The notes below the pieces were generated by a model that was not told the DNA's origin, did not search any database, and was given only the letters and a program-made list of their open reading frames with translations. A program made the translations under genes and the position numbers. A DNA stretch of 64,000 nt from Sphingobacteriia bacterium. Its GTDB lineage: Bacteria; Bacteroidota; Bacteroidia; Bacteroidales; UBA7960. How positions within the stretch are numbered: position 1 is the first letter of the stretch; every line of letters begins with the position of its first letter. Location of the stretch: positions 1 through 64,000 of the forward strand of contig JAABRR010000006.1 in assembly GCA_011390785.1 (NCBI GenBank), read 5' to 3'. This document shows positions 18,964 through 29,592 of the stretch, piece by piece.

Positions 18964-19760
18964 ATATACTAGACGAAATCGTAGCTCACAAACGTGCTGA
19001 AGTGCAGGAAAACAAAGAACTCTATCCTGTAAAATTGCTGGAAAAAAGCCCCTATTTTCAGGCCACCCCTGTTTCTCTTAAAAAATATCTTTTAAGAACT
19101 GACCTTTCGGGTGTAATTGCTGAATTTAAACGCCAGTCGCCATCAAAGGGCATTCTGAATGAATACGCAAGTCCGGCCAATGTTTGTCTCGAATATATGC
19201 AGGCAGGCGCATCAGCCCTCTCGGTTATTACCGATTCAAAATATTTTGGCGGAAGCAACAAAGACCTTTCTACTGCCCGCAAATACAACTACTGCCCCAT
19301 TCTGCGCAAAGATTTTTTTCTCGATGAATATCAAATTATTGAAGCCCGCAGTATTGGTGCTGATGTGGTTTTGCTGATTGCCGAAATTCTTACAGCAGAA
19401 GAACTGAAAACCCTTTCAGCACTGGCTAAAAGCCTTCAAATGGAAGTACTATTTGAAATTCATGATGAAGAAAGCATTGCCAAACTCCCTGCTGATGCAC
19501 AAATTGTGGGTATCAACAACAGAAACCTGGATACTTTCGATGTCAGTATTGATCATAGTTTGAATTTATTGTCGAAGTTACCTTCCAACGCCGTTAAAGT
19601 AGCCGAAAGCGGAATCGACAGCCCCGAAACTGCCCTTGCACTCAAAAATGCAGGCTTTAACGGATTGCTCATGGGTACCCGTTTTATGAGAGAAGCTGAC
19701 CCCGGCAGAGCATGCAAGCTCTTCATCAAAGGAATGAAGAAATTAACCCATACTTCCTGA
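18960..19760 (+). CDS. trpC: Indole-3-glycerol phosphate synthase
   Basis: IAEFKRQSPSKGILN, ALSVITDSKYFGGS, CPILRKDFFLDEYQIIEAR, VGINNRNLDTF, AESGI. Confidence 0.96.
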   Translation: MNILDEIVAHKRAEVQENKELYPVKLLEKSPYFQATPVSLKKYLLRTDLSGVIAEFKRQSPSKGILNEYASPANVCLEYMQAGASALSVITDSKYFGGSNKDLSTARKYNYCPILRKDFFLDEYQIIEARSIGADVVLLIAEILTAEELKTLSALAKSLQMEVLFEIHDEESIAKLPADAQIVGINNRNLDTFDVSIDHSLNLLSKLPSNAVKVAESGIDSPETALALKNAGFNGLLMGTRFMREADPGRACKLFIKGMKKLTHTS

Positions 19761-19864
19761 AAAGGAATTAATGTTTGGCAACCCATCTTGTCTAAGGTTG
19801 GGACACAACAAGAAATCTCGTCTTAGGCCGAGCCACGGCAATGAACAAAGAACAAATGTAATCT

Positions 19865-20503
19865 ATGCAAAAACCAAAACTCAAAATATGCGGGATAACC
19901 GAAACCCAAAACATGTGGGATGTAGCGGCATTAAATCCTGATTTTATGGGTTTTATATTCTACCCACCTTCTCCCCGCGATGTCTCGGAGAAAATAGGTT
20001 CTTTACCCATTCAGAAACTACCCCATACAATAAAAAAGGTAGCTGTATTGGTAAATATGCCTTTGGCTGATGCTTTAAATATTATTGAATTGCATGGGTT
20101 TGACGTCGTGCAGCTTCATGGGCAGGAAACACCGGAATATTGCATGAAGTTAAAAGAGAAAGTGCAGGTAATCAAAGCTTTTTCGGTAAAAGATCAGTTA
20201 CCAGACAACCTGGAAGATTATGCTGCCGTTTGCGATTTTTTTCTGTTTGATACCAAAGCAGATAAACCTGGAGGTACCGGAATACGTTTTAACCATGACA
20301 TCATGGAAGAATATAATATGAATGTACCCTTCTTTTTGGGTGGGGGAATCGGACCAGAATATTTTGAGGAACAAAATCAATTAAATCATCCCGGGCTGTT
20401 TGCATGGGATATAAACAGTCGGTTCGAAAGCAGTCCGGGCATTAAAAACATTGATTTATTAATTAAAGCTTTGCACTTATTACCAAAACCGAGAAAACTA
20501 TGA
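19865..20503 (+). CDS. trpF: Phosphoribosylanthranilate isomerase
   Basis: KLKICGITE, DFMGFIFYPPSPRDV, VQLHGQETPEYC, FDTKADKPGGTGIRFNHD, FLGGGIGPE. Confidence 0.95.
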   Translation: MQKPKLKICGITETQNMWDVAALNPDFMGFIFYPPSPRDVSEKIGSLPIQKLPHTIKKVAVLVNMPLADALNIIELHGFDVVQLHGQETPEYCMKLKEKVQVIKAFSVKDQLPDNLEDYAAVCDFFLFDTKADKPGGTGIRFNHDIMEEYNMNVPFFLGGGIGPEYFEEQNQLNHPGLFAWDINSRFESSPGIKNIDLLIKALHLLPKPRKL

Positions 20504-21720
20504 CCCATCTAAATCCCAAAGCCTTACCCAACGAACGTGGATACTACGGTCCGTTTGGCGGGGCATATATACCCGAAATGCTTTATCCGAATGTTGAGGA
20601 ACTAAAAACCAACTACATCCCGATACTGGAAAGTGAGAAGTTTCAAAAAGACTTCCACAAGCTTCTTAAAGATTATGTAGGTCGCCCTACCCCACTCTAC
20701 CTGGCCGGCAATCTATCTGAAATGGTGGGTGCCAAAATCTACCTGAAACGTGAAGACCTTTGCCACACCGGAGCACACAAACTCAACAATGTTGTAGGGC
20801 AGGCCTTAATGGCCAAACATCTGGGTAAAAAGCGGATTATTGCTGAAACCGGCGCCGGACAACATGGTGTGGCATCAGCCACTGTTTGCGCTTTGCTTAG
20901 ATTGCCCTGTACTGTTTTTATGGGCAGCAAAGACATGGCCCGCCAAAAACCCAATGTAATGCGTATGCGTATGCTGGGGGCTGAAGTAATTCCGGTAGAA
21001 TCAGGCAGCAAAAGCCTTAAAGATGCTACCAACGAAGCCATCCGTTACTGGATCAACAATCCGTCAGAAACACATTACATCATAGGATCTACAATTGGTC
21101 CACACCCTTATCCTGATCTGGTAGCTCGTCTGCAATCGGTAATCAGCGACGAAATAGCCGAACAACTCCAACGACAGGAAGGTATTGATGCTCCCACGCA
21201 TGTGGTTGCATGTGCCGGTGGTGGAAGCAATGCTGCAGGAGCATTTTTCCGGTTTATTGGAAACGGTAAAACCATTTTAGTAGGCGCGGAAGCTGCTGGC
21301 GAAGGAGTAGATTCGGGACTTACCGCAGCAACCATTGCCAAAGGAACGCCCGGTATTATTCACGGTTGCAAAACGCTGCTGATGCAAACCCTTGACGGAC
21401 AAGTGGAAGAAGCACATTCCATTTCTGCCGGACTCGATTACCCCGGCATTGGGCCCATGCATGCATGGCTGGCCAAAGAAAATCTGGCGCAGTTTGTCCC
21501 CGTTACAGATAAGGAAGCAATGGAAGGGGTGAAAACCCTGACCCGTGCCGAAGGCATCATTCCTGCCCTGGAAACTGCGCATGCTATTACAGCTCTCTTC
21601 AAAATCAATCTGAAAAAAGAAGATATTGTTGTAGTGAATCTCTCGGGACGGGGCGATAAAGACCTGGATACCTATCAGGAATATTTTAAGAATGAGGAAG
21701 CCCAATTGAATGCCGTTTAA
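20500..21720 (+). CDS. trpB: Tryptophan synthase beta chain
   Basis: FGGAYIPEML, GRPTPLYLA, KREDLCHTGAHKLNN, ETGAGQHGVASA, CAGGGSNAAGAF. Confidence 0.97.
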   Translation: MTHLNPKALPNERGYYGPFGGAYIPEMLYPNVEELKTNYIPILESEKFQKDFHKLLKDYVGRPTPLYLAGNLSEMVGAKIYLKREDLCHTGAHKLNNVVGQALMAKHLGKKRIIAETGAGQHGVASATVCALLRLPCTVFMGSKDMARQKPNVMRMRMLGAEVIPVESGSKSLKDATNEAIRYWINNPSETHYIIGSTIGPHPYPDLVARLQSVISDEIAEQLQRQEGIDAPTHVVACAGGGSNAAGAFFRFIGNGKTILVGAEAAGEGVDSGLTAATIAKGTPGIIHGCKTLLMQTLDGQVEEAHSISAGLDYPGIGPMHAWLAKENLAQFVPVTDKEAMEGVKTLTRAEGIIPALETAHAITALFKINLKKEDIVVVNLSGRGDKDLDTYQEYFKNEEAQLNAV

Positions 21721-21817
21721 TTAATGCATGCAAGAAAACGCAAATCACTACGTTATGCCCGGCTTCAAAACAGTCAATTACGAAAAATAATTTAGAAATT
21801 ATAAAAAAACAATCCAT

Positions 21818-22594
21818 ATGAACCCATTGCAAACCCTTCTGGCCCGGAAGAAGAAAAATCTGCTCTCACTGTTTTTTACCGCAGGCTTTCCATATCTTGA
21901 GAGCGCAGAAGATATCATTGCCGCCGCAGAAGAAGCAGGTGTTGATTTTCTGGAAGTAGGCATGCCCTATTCCGATCCGCTGGCCGATGGCCCGGTAATT
22001 CAGCAAAGCAGCACCAAAGCCATTGCCAACGGAATGACCATCCCACTCTTATTTGAGCAAATGGCCAAAATTCGGGGTAAATATGAAATCCCTCTATTGT
22101 TGATGGGATATTTAAACCCGGTTCTGCAATATGGGACAGAGAAATTCTTTGAAAAAGCAGCTGAGAATGGTGCTTCAGGAATTATTCTACCCGATCTTCC
22201 CATGGACGAATACCAGGAAGAATATGAGCAACTCTTTCAAAAGTATAACCTGAGCATGATATTTCTGGTTACTCCACAAACATCTGATGAAAGAATTAAA
22301 AAGATTGATTCTTTATCCAATGCTTTTATTTATGTGGTTAGTTCAGCCGCCACAACAGGCAAACAGCAGGATTTTGGCCAGGCACAACAGGATTATTTTA
22401 AACGGCTGCAGGCAATGAATCTGAAAAGCCCCATGATTGCCGGTTTTGGTATTCACAACCACCAAACCTTGCAGCAGGCGTGGGAGGGATTGAACGGTGC
22501 AATTTGCGGATCAGCCTTCCTGAAAAAGCTGGAACAAAACCCCACACCAAAAGATGCCATGGCAATGCTGATGAAAGATCTGGGTTTGCAATAA
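21818..22594 (+). CDS. trpA: Tryptophan synthase alpha chain
   Basis: LFFTAGFPYLE, FLEVGMPYSDPLADGPVIQQSS, GIILPDLPMDEY. Confidence 0.96.
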   Translation: MNPLQTLLARKKKNLLSLFFTAGFPYLESAEDIIAAAEEAGVDFLEVGMPYSDPLADGPVIQQSSTKAIANGMTIPLLFEQMAKIRGKYEIPLLLMGYLNPVLQYGTEKFFEKAAENGASGIILPDLPMDEYQEEYEQLFQKYNLSMIFLVTPQTSDERIKKIDSLSNAFIYVVSSAATTGKQQDFGQAQQDYFKRLQAMNLKSPMIAGFGIHNHQTLQQAWEGLNGAICGSAFLKKLEQNPTPKDAMAMLMKDLGLQ

Positions 22595-22674
22595 ACAATA
22601 TGTAAACAACTGTCATAAGTGATAAACTACAACAAGCAAATAAATCAATTCATTTATATTAATCATTTTAAAAG

Positions 22675-23691
22675 ATGCTGATACAATTAACTGACAATTG
22701 CACCAACCAGGAGCTGGACAATATCCAAACAGGACTGAAAAACATAAGCTACAAAGGAAATGTGGTAGAAACCCGAAATGCTAAGTATCTGATATGCAAC
22801 GGGAAAAAAGAAATAGACATTCGACTTTTCGGTAACATGCCCGGGGTAAAAGACATCCACATTGTGGAAGATGACAATAAGCTGGTTTCGCGCAAATGGC
22901 GTGTTGAAGACACAGTAATCACCTGCAACGATGGTGTGGAAATATCGAGAAAAGACCTTACCATTGTTATGGGCCCATGCTCTATAGAAGACGAAGAGCA
23001 GGTTGTTAAAACTGTAGATTTCCTAAAAGAAAATGGCATCAAATTTATGCGGGGCGGAATTTTCAAACCAAGAAGTTCGCCTTATGCATTCCGCGGCCTG
23101 GGGATCGAAGGGTTAAAATTTTTCTCGCGAATTTGCCGTGAGAATGGAATAAAAGTAGTGAGTGAAGTTATGCAGGTATCACAAATTGAAGAAATGTACG
23201 AATACATTGATGTTTACCAGGTGGGTACCCGCAATGCGCAAAACTTCAACCTCCTCGATGCATTGGGAGAAGTAGATAAACCGGTATTACTCAAAAGGGG
23301 GATGTCCTCTACCATCCAGGAGTTTCTGGCATCAGCCGAGTATATTTTCTCCAATGGAAATGAAAACATCATCCTTTGCGAGCGTGGTGTTCGTACCTTC
23401 GAAAAAGCGTACCGTAACACCATGGATATCAATGCCATTCCCTATCTTCACGACAAAAGTCACCTTCCTGTTTTTGCAGATCCATCACACGCTGTGGGTA
23501 TCCGTGATTATGTTGAGCAGATCGCATTGTCGTCGGTAATGGCAGGTGCTGACGGGGTTTTGATAGAAATTCATGAAGTCCCCCAAAAAGCTGCATCCGA
23601 CGGGGCTCAAACCCTGGACTTTTACCAGGCCAAACGAGCCATAAACAGATTACGCGAAACAGCAGAACTGCGTAAAAGAATTATGGTGTAG
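22675..23691 (+). CDS. aroF: 3-deoxy-7-phosphoheptulonate (DAHP) synthase with N-terminal extension
   Basis: VMGPCSIEDEEQV, FMRGGIFKPRSSPYAFRGLGIEG, VLLKRGMSSTIQEFLASAEYI, PVFADPSHAVG. Confidence 0.93.
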   Translation: MLIQLTDNCTNQELDNIQTGLKNISYKGNVVETRNAKYLICNGKKEIDIRLFGNMPGVKDIHIVEDDNKLVSRKWRVEDTVITCNDGVEISRKDLTIVMGPCSIEDEEQVVKTVDFLKENGIKFMRGGIFKPRSSPYAFRGLGIEGLKFFSRICRENGIKVVSEVMQVSQIEEMYEYIDVYQVGTRNAQNFNLLDALGEVDKPVLLKRGMSSTIQEFLASAEYIFSNGNENIILCERGVRTFEKAYRNTMDINAIPYLHDKSHLPVFADPSHAVGIRDYVEQIALSSVMAGADGVLIEIHEVPQKAASDGAQTLDFYQAKRAINRLRETAELRKRIMV

Positions 23692-23711
23692 TAAGCAAAT
23701 TGAAAAAAAAG

Positions 23712-23751
23712 AAGGGCTTATCAGGAAAATAATTTCGGATAAGCCCTTTTT
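23712..23751 (+). terminator. Intrinsic terminator after the trp-aroF operon
   Basis: AAGGGCTTATC / GATAAGCCCTT stem followed by T-rich tract. Confidence 0.85.
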
Positions 23752-23789
23752 GGGTTTTATCTGCTGACCAATTCTAGTTTAGAAGTGGC

Positions 23790-23932
23790 TGCAAGAAAAC
23801 TCATGATTTTCTCTCGTGCTTGATAAGAAAGCGTCAAGTGCAAGGCGGGCGATGGCTGATAAACAGGATTAAACTTTTAGTAAATGACTGTTTTGAAGAC
23901 AAGCCCAACGCAGCAATTGGCGTTTTCTTGCA
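23790..23932. repeat. Intergenic element bounded by TGCAAGAAAAC inverted repeats
   Basis: TGCAAGAAAAC at 23790-23800 and GTTTTCTTGCA at 23922-23932; related ends at 21729-21740 and 55035-55045. Confidence 0.6.
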
Positions 23933-23937
23933 AGCAA

Positions 23938-24600
23938 CTAAAACAACCTTTGATAGTTTTCAAATATCCGTCCCCTTAAAGCTTCCATCTCTATGGATTT
24001 AACTATACAAACCTGATGGTAAATATCCGCAATTGACAAATCACCCGCTTCATCAGTTTCCAGAAAAATATTTGCAAGATCAGTTGATTTCAAAGATGCC
24101 ATAGCTTTGGAATTGTCTTTAAAAATCAACTTCCCAAAAGAAAGAAAACATCCTTCCTTAATAATTCTCGCCGCCAGATCAGGACTGCTACCAAAACCAT
24201 GAAAAATCCAGGGTTGTTTTGCTTTTACATCCTTTCTTATCTTTAATACTTCTTCAAAAGCCTTTAGGCAATGTATCACCATAGGTATACCCAACTGTTC
24301 TGAAAGATGAATCTGGCGTACAAACACCTCTTCCTGCCAATTCATAGGGGTTTCGCAAACCTTATCTAGCCCACATTCACCAATCATTACACATTGGTCG
24401 TCGGCAACAATGTTGTTCATCTCATGCAGCAGGGTTTCAACATTTTCCCTGCTGTTAATAAACCACGGATGTAACCCATAAGAATAAAGCTGCTTTTCGG
24501 AATCAGGAATAACATCCCTTCCGGCAATAACATTTCTGATGCATATGTTTTCCGAATCATGGCATTGATGTGTGTGAATATTGATAAGTGGAGTAGACAT
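23938..24600 (-). CDS. TatD family hydrolase
   Basis: NIHTHQ, YGLHPWF, IGECGLDKV, QIHLSEQLGIPMVIHCLKAFEEVL, FLETDE. Confidence 0.88.
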   Translation of the reverse strand: MSTPLINIHTHQCHDSENICIRNVIAGRDVIPDSEKQLYSYGLHPWFINSRENVETLLHEMNNIVADDQCVMIGECGLDKVCETPMNWQEEVFVRQIHLSEQLGIPMVIHCLKAFEEVLKIRKDVKAKQPWIFHGFGSSPDLAARIIKEGCFLSFGKLIFKDNSKAMASLKSTDLANIFLETDEAGDLSIADIYHQVCIVKSIEMEALRGRIFENYQRLF

Positions 24601-24718
24601 CAGTTTTTTTTACTGGATAAAATCATGAAAATGAAAATGCAATTTACGGAAAGTTTGGGTAGGGTTGCCAAGTTTTTCACTAAATTTGACCACAAACAAA
24701 TCCTAAAACTTATAACCC

Positions 24719-26410
24719 ATGCAAAAAAAATGTATTTTATTTATTCTGCCCTTATTATTTCCGGTTTTATTGATAGCACAGGATAGAATTACCGGCCACA
24801 ATTTTGCCACCCGATCTGAAGTAATTGCCCAAAACGGCATGGCAGCCACCAGTCACCCACTTGCCACACAGGTAGCCCTCGACATTCTGAAACAAGGCGG
24901 TAGTGCCGTAGATGCTGCTATTGCTGCCAATGCCACACTCGGACTAATGGAACCCACCGGCTGTGGAATTGGTGGCGATCTTTTTGCCATTATCTGGGAT
25001 GCAGAAACAGAGCAATTGTATGGACTGAATGCCAGTGGCCGATCAGCCAAAAATCTTACAAGAGAATATTTCCTCGAAAATGGCTATGAGAAAATCCCTT
25101 CCTTCGGACCTCTTCCTGTTAGCGTGCCCGGTGCCGTAGATGGATGGTTTGAGATGCATGGCCGTTTTGGCAATCTCGAAATGGAAACGCTGTTGCAACC
25201 AGCCATAAATTACGCTTCAACGGGGTTTCCTGTAACAGAAGTAATTGCTTTCTACCTCGGCAGATCAGCCTCACGGTTCAGCCAATACCCCAATTTTACA
25301 GAAACCTATATGCCCAATGGAAAGATGCCCGCAAAAGGCGAAATTTTCCGAAATCCTGACCTGGCCAATACTTATACAATTTTGGCTAAAGAAGGAAGAG
25401 ATGCTTTTTACAAAGGAACAATTGCCCGAACCATTGCCCAATACCTAAAAGAAAACGGCGGATTTCTGAGTTATGATGATTTGGCAAGCCACCAAAGTAG
25501 CTGGGTAGAACCCGTTTCTGCCAATTATCGTGGTTATGATGTGTGGGAATTACCACCCAACGGACAGGGAATTGCAGCCCTTCAAATGCTCAACATACTT
25601 GAAGGATATGATATTGCTTCTATGGGTTTTGGAAGCACAGAATATATTCATCATTTTACCGAAGCCAAGAAACTGGCCTACGAAGATCGTGCAGCATACT
25701 ATGCCGACATGGATTTTGTTGAAGTGCCCGTTGACAAACTGGTTTCAAAAGAATATGCCAACCAAAGACGGGAATTGATTAACCCCGACAGGGCTGCCCG
25801 ACGATATGAAGCAGGCGATATGTCGGGCCCAAACACCATTTACCTTACCGTGGCCGATAAAGATGGCAACATGGTTTCTCTGATTCAGAGCAACTACCGC
25901 GGCATGGGTAGTGGCATGACACCCACCGGACTGGGTTTCATGCTGCAGGATCGTGGTGAGAGCTTCACCCTAAAAACAGGGAAACCCAACACCTATGAAC
26001 CGGGCAAAAGACCTTTCCATACCATCATCCCAGGTTTCATTACCAAAGATGGAAAACCTTACATGAGTTTTGGTGTTATGGGTGGTGATATGCAGCCTCA
26101 GGGTCATGCACAAATTGTAATAAACATGATCGATTTTGGCATGAACCTGCAGGAAGCTGGCGATGCGCCACGAATCTATCATTCCGGCTCATCAGAGCCC
26201 ACCGGCGAAATAATGACCGATGGCGGAACACTTATGCTCGAATCTGGTTTTGACTATAAAACCATTAGAGAATTGGTTTTGAAGGGACATACCGTTCAAT
26301 GGACAGTGGGTCCTTATGGTGGCTATCAGGCCATTAAATGGGATGAAGTAAACAAAGTGTGGTTTGGCGCTTCCGAATCACGTAAAGATGGACAGGCAGC
26401 AGGCTATTAA
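24719..26410 (+). CDS. ggt: Gamma-glutamyltransferase
   Basis: GGSAVDAAIAANATLGLMEPTGCGIGGDLFAII, NTIYLTVADKDGNMVSLIQSNYRGMGSG. Confidence 0.94.
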   Translation: MQKKCILFILPLLFPVLLIAQDRITGHNFATRSEVIAQNGMAATSHPLATQVALDILKQGGSAVDAAIAANATLGLMEPTGCGIGGDLFAIIWDAETEQLYGLNASGRSAKNLTREYFLENGYEKIPSFGPLPVSVPGAVDGWFEMHGRFGNLEMETLLQPAINYASTGFPVTEVIAFYLGRSASRFSQYPNFTETYMPNGKMPAKGEIFRNPDLANTYTILAKEGRDAFYKGTIARTIAQYLKENGGFLSYDDLASHQSSWVEPVSANYRGYDVWELPPNGQGIAALQMLNILEGYDIASMGFGSTEYIHHFTEAKKLAYEDRAAYYADMDFVEVPVDKLVSKEYANQRRELINPDRAARRYEAGDMSGPNTIYLTVADKDGNMVSLIQSNYRGMGSGMTPTGLGFMLQDRGESFTLKTGKPNTYEPGKRPFHTIIPGFITKDGKPYMSFGVMGGDMQPQGHAQIVINMIDFGMNLQEAGDAPRIYHSGSSEPTGEIMTDGGTLMLESGFDYKTIRELVLKGHTVQWTVGPYGGYQAIKWDEVNKVWFGASESRKDGQAAGY

Positions 26411-26488
26411 TCATGTTAATCTTTATTCCCAAATCATATTTCCTCTTATCTTTACACACCTTAAAATATTTTCAAAACATCTATTTCG

Positions 26489-28528
26489 ATGCAACACATG
26501 AAAAAAAATTTTTTAATCACCTTAACAGCAGTATTCACAATGAGCATGGTTAGTTGCCAGATGTCCGGAAAAGAAGAACTGACGGAGGGTTATCCGGTAT
26601 ATGATGGAAACGATCTGGGTGTAACATACACCCGGAAATTAACAACCTTTCGCGTATGGGCTCCATCAGCCCAGTCTATCAAAGTAAGAATTTATGACCA
26701 GGGCCATGAAGGCAGTATCCTTGAAACCCACGCAATGGAAAAAAGCAAAAAAGGGACCTGGTTACTAAAGCTGAAAGGCGATTGGAAGGATAGGTATTAC
26801 ACTTACCAGGCTACCATTGACGAAAAAGAAATGAACGAAGTTCCTGATCCCTATGCCAAAGCCGTTGGGGTAAATGGAAACCGCGGAATGATCGTAGATA
26901 TGGCTTCCAATAATCCAGACGGTTGGGATGCCGTTCAGAAACCCCCGTTAAACAGCTTTGCCGATATGGTGATCTGGGAAATTCATGTACGTGACTTCTC
27001 CATACACCCTAGCTCAGGCAATGAGCACAGGGGCAAATACCTGGCCTTTACTGAAGAAGGTACTAAAAGTCCACAGGGCCATAAAACCGGCATCGATCAT
27101 TTGGTAGAACTGGGCATTACCCACGTGCATCTGTTACCGGTATTTGATTTTTACACCATTGATGAAACCCGCCTGGATGAACCTCAGTTCAATTGGGGAT
27201 ATGATCCGAAGAATTACAATGCCCCGGATGGTTCCTATTCCACCAATCCTTATAATGGAAACGTTCGCATTAATGAATTTAAACAAATGGTGCAAACCCT
27301 TCACAACAATGGAATAAGGGTAATTATGGACGTGGTTTACAATCATATGTATGATGCAGGCAAATCTTCTTTCGAGAATCTTGTGCCCGGCTACTATTTC
27401 CGTACCAACCCCGACGGCACTTTCTGTAATGGTTCCGGTTGCGGAAACGAAACAGCTTCAGAAAGAACCATGATGCGCAAATTCATGATCGAATCGTTAA
27501 AGCATTGGGTGGAAGAATACCGTATTGACGGCTTTCGCTTCGATCTGATGGGCCTTCACGACATCGAATCCATGAACCAGATAAGCGAAGAATTGCATGC
27601 CATCGATCCAACCATTTTCCTTTATGGCGAAGGCTGGGCTGCCGGAGATACACCCCTGGCTGAAGAAGAAAGAGCATCAAAAGCAAATGCATCGAAACTT
27701 AATAAAATTGCAGTTTTCAGTGATGACATTCGTGATGGAATCCGTGGCCCCTGGTGGGAAAGCAAAGCTCCAGGTTTTATGGCTGGAATGGAAGATCTCG
27801 AAGAAAGCATCAAGTTTGGGGTGGTAGCCTCTACCGATCATCCACAGATTGATTACCTCAAGGTGAATTATTCCAACAAACCCTATTCACCCAATCCACT
27901 GCAGACCATAACCTATGTTACCTGTCACGACAATCCCTGTTTGTGGGACAAAGTGATCGAAACCTGCATAGATTGCAACAAAGACGATAAACTCGATCTG
28001 CAGAAATTTGCCAATGCTATTGTGCTTACATCGCAGGGAGTTCCGTTGTTGCACGCAGGGGAAGAACTGGTACGCACCAAATTTGGAGAGCACAACAGCT
28101 ATAACCTCCCCGACTCCATCAACCAGCTGGTTTGGCATAATAAACATTCATACAAAGATGTTTTTGAATATTACCAACAATTGATCAGCTTACGAAAAAA
28201 TCATCCTGCATTTCGTATGCCTGAAACAGAAATGGTTCAAAAACACCTGGAGTTTCTTGAAATGCAGCATCCGCTAATGGTAGGTTACCATATAAAAGAC
28301 AATGCCAATGGCGACCCATGGAAAGACATCGTTGTGTTTTACAATGCCAACGCCAACGATGTTGAAGTGGAACTTCCTGCAGGTGAATGGGTAATTGTAG
28401 CAACCAAATATTCGATAGAAGAAACCGGCTCTACCATTGAAGGATACAATGAGTTGCAAACCCAAACTACCAGCATTCCCAAAAGATCAATGATGATATT
28501 GGTTGATAAAGGTAGTGTGGCTGTTTAG
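26489..28528 (+). CDS. pulA: Type I pullulanase (GH13), lipoprotein
   Basis: FRVWAPSAQSIKVRIY, VIWEIHVRDFSI, NWGYDPKNYNAPDGSYS, RVIMDVVYNHMYD, DGFRFDLMGLHDIE, LYGEGWAAGD. Confidence 0.93.
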   Translation: MQHMKKNFLITLTAVFTMSMVSCQMSGKEELTEGYPVYDGNDLGVTYTRKLTTFRVWAPSAQSIKVRIYDQGHEGSILETHAMEKSKKGTWLLKLKGDWKDRYYTYQATIDEKEMNEVPDPYAKAVGVNGNRGMIVDMASNNPDGWDAVQKPPLNSFADMVIWEIHVRDFSIHPSSGNEHRGKYLAFTEEGTKSPQGHKTGIDHLVELGITHVHLLPVFDFYTIDETRLDEPQFNWGYDPKNYNAPDGSYSTNPYNGNVRINEFKQMVQTLHNNGIRVIMDVVYNHMYDAGKSSFENLVPGYYFRTNPDGTFCNGSGCGNETASERTMMRKFMIESLKHWVEEYRIDGFRFDLMGLHDIESMNQISEELHAIDPTIFLYGEGWAAGDTPLAEEERASKANASKLNKIAVFSDDIRDGIRGPWWESKAPGFMAGMEDLEESIKFGVVASTDHPQIDYLKVNYSNKPYSPNPLQTITYVTCHDNPCLWDKVIETCIDCNKDDKLDLQKFANAIVLTSQGVPLLHAGEELVRTKFGEHNSYNLPDSINQLVWHNKHSYKDVFEYYQQLISLRKNHPAFRMPETEMVQKHLEFLEMQHPLMVGYHIKDNANGDPWKDIVVFYNANANDVEVELPAGEWVIVATKYSIEETGSTIEGYNELQTQTTSIPKRSMMILVDKGSVAV

Positions 28529-29112
28529 ATTGTACCAGCCGGATCGTCTTCATGTCCAAACCAAACCACGGCATACTTACCCTTAATACCAACTCCAATA
28601 GCTTTCCATTCGGTAGTCCAGCTACCAGCGTTTATGATAACATTGTGGTGTCCTTCGCTGTTTTTCCAACCGTTTAATGCGCCTTCCGGTGTTGCAGCTA
28701 CCGAATGAGAATAAGCAATCTCGTAGCCATTGCCGATATAATCTGTAAGCTCGCGGGGTTTATCCCACATGCAAGTTGCCTGGGCATGATCGCTGGTGTA
28801 GCAGCAAGCAGTCCAGTTACCACCGGCTGACCAACTATGCAGATTACATGAAGAACTTGTTGGATTGTTCTCTTCCAGATCGGCTACATGCTGCTGAGCA
28901 ACATAGCTTAAGGATGACGAAAGTGGTATAGAAGGAAGACTTAACCCGGCCCGATATTCCATAATCATATTATAGAACTCCAATTCTGTTGGGGTCAGGG
29001 TAACCTTATCATTGTAATTATCCTTATCATCAACTGAATCAGTCTCACAGCCAAATAGCATAGGAAATAACAGTGTGATCAATATTAGATAACGAAGTAA
29101 TGGGGTTTTCAT
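28525..29112 (-). CDS. CAP (SCP/PR-1-like) domain lipoprotein
   Basis: Lipobox MLFGC; EFYNMIMEYRAGLSLPSIPLSSSLSYVAQQHVADL, GALNGWKNSEGHHNVIIN. Confidence 0.8.
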   Translation of the reverse strand: MKTPLLRYLILITLLFPMLFGCETDSVDDKDNYNDKVTLTPTELEFYNMIMEYRAGLSLPSIPLSSSLSYVAQQHVADLEENNPTSSSCNLHSWSAGGNWTACCYTSDHAQATCMWDKPRELTDYIGNGYEIAYSHSVAATPEGALNGWKNSEGHHNVIINAGSWTTEWKAIGVGIKGKYAVVWFGHEDDPAGTI

Positions 29113-29592
29113 AGGGTTAATTTTTTAGTTATTATTGATTTTAAACATGGGTTGATTTGATACGTGGGTATAATTGTTATCCTGATTTTTCGAAGAACCG
29201 TATCCCTGCCTTCCATAAACAAGAAAGGATTTGAAGTTTGCCTGAATCTGGCTATAATAAATTCGTTGAGCTTTCAGTAACTAAAATACACATTAATATG
29301 GATAAATTTGGAATTAAATTCGCCAACACTCACGAAAGACTAAAAAAATAGATAAACTGGAGAGTTTATGATGCAAAACCGAACTAAGCTCCAGCAGCGT
29401 GAAAATAATAGGATTTGACTTATTGTGAAGAGAAAAAAATCTGATGTTTGAGAATTATTCAACTCACAAATTACTGATTTTTTCAGTTTTTTAGCTTATG
29501 TTTGCTAAAAAAAACCTGGTCATGTCACTGGCAGATAAGTATTTCAAAATATCTCCTTTTTTTATATTAAAAACCCAAAAATTAAAAATCAC

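Noticed and set aside
28525-28528. Overlap of stop codons between pullulanase and CAP genes
   Set aside because: Convergent genes sharing a few bases at their stops are common and need no special explanation.
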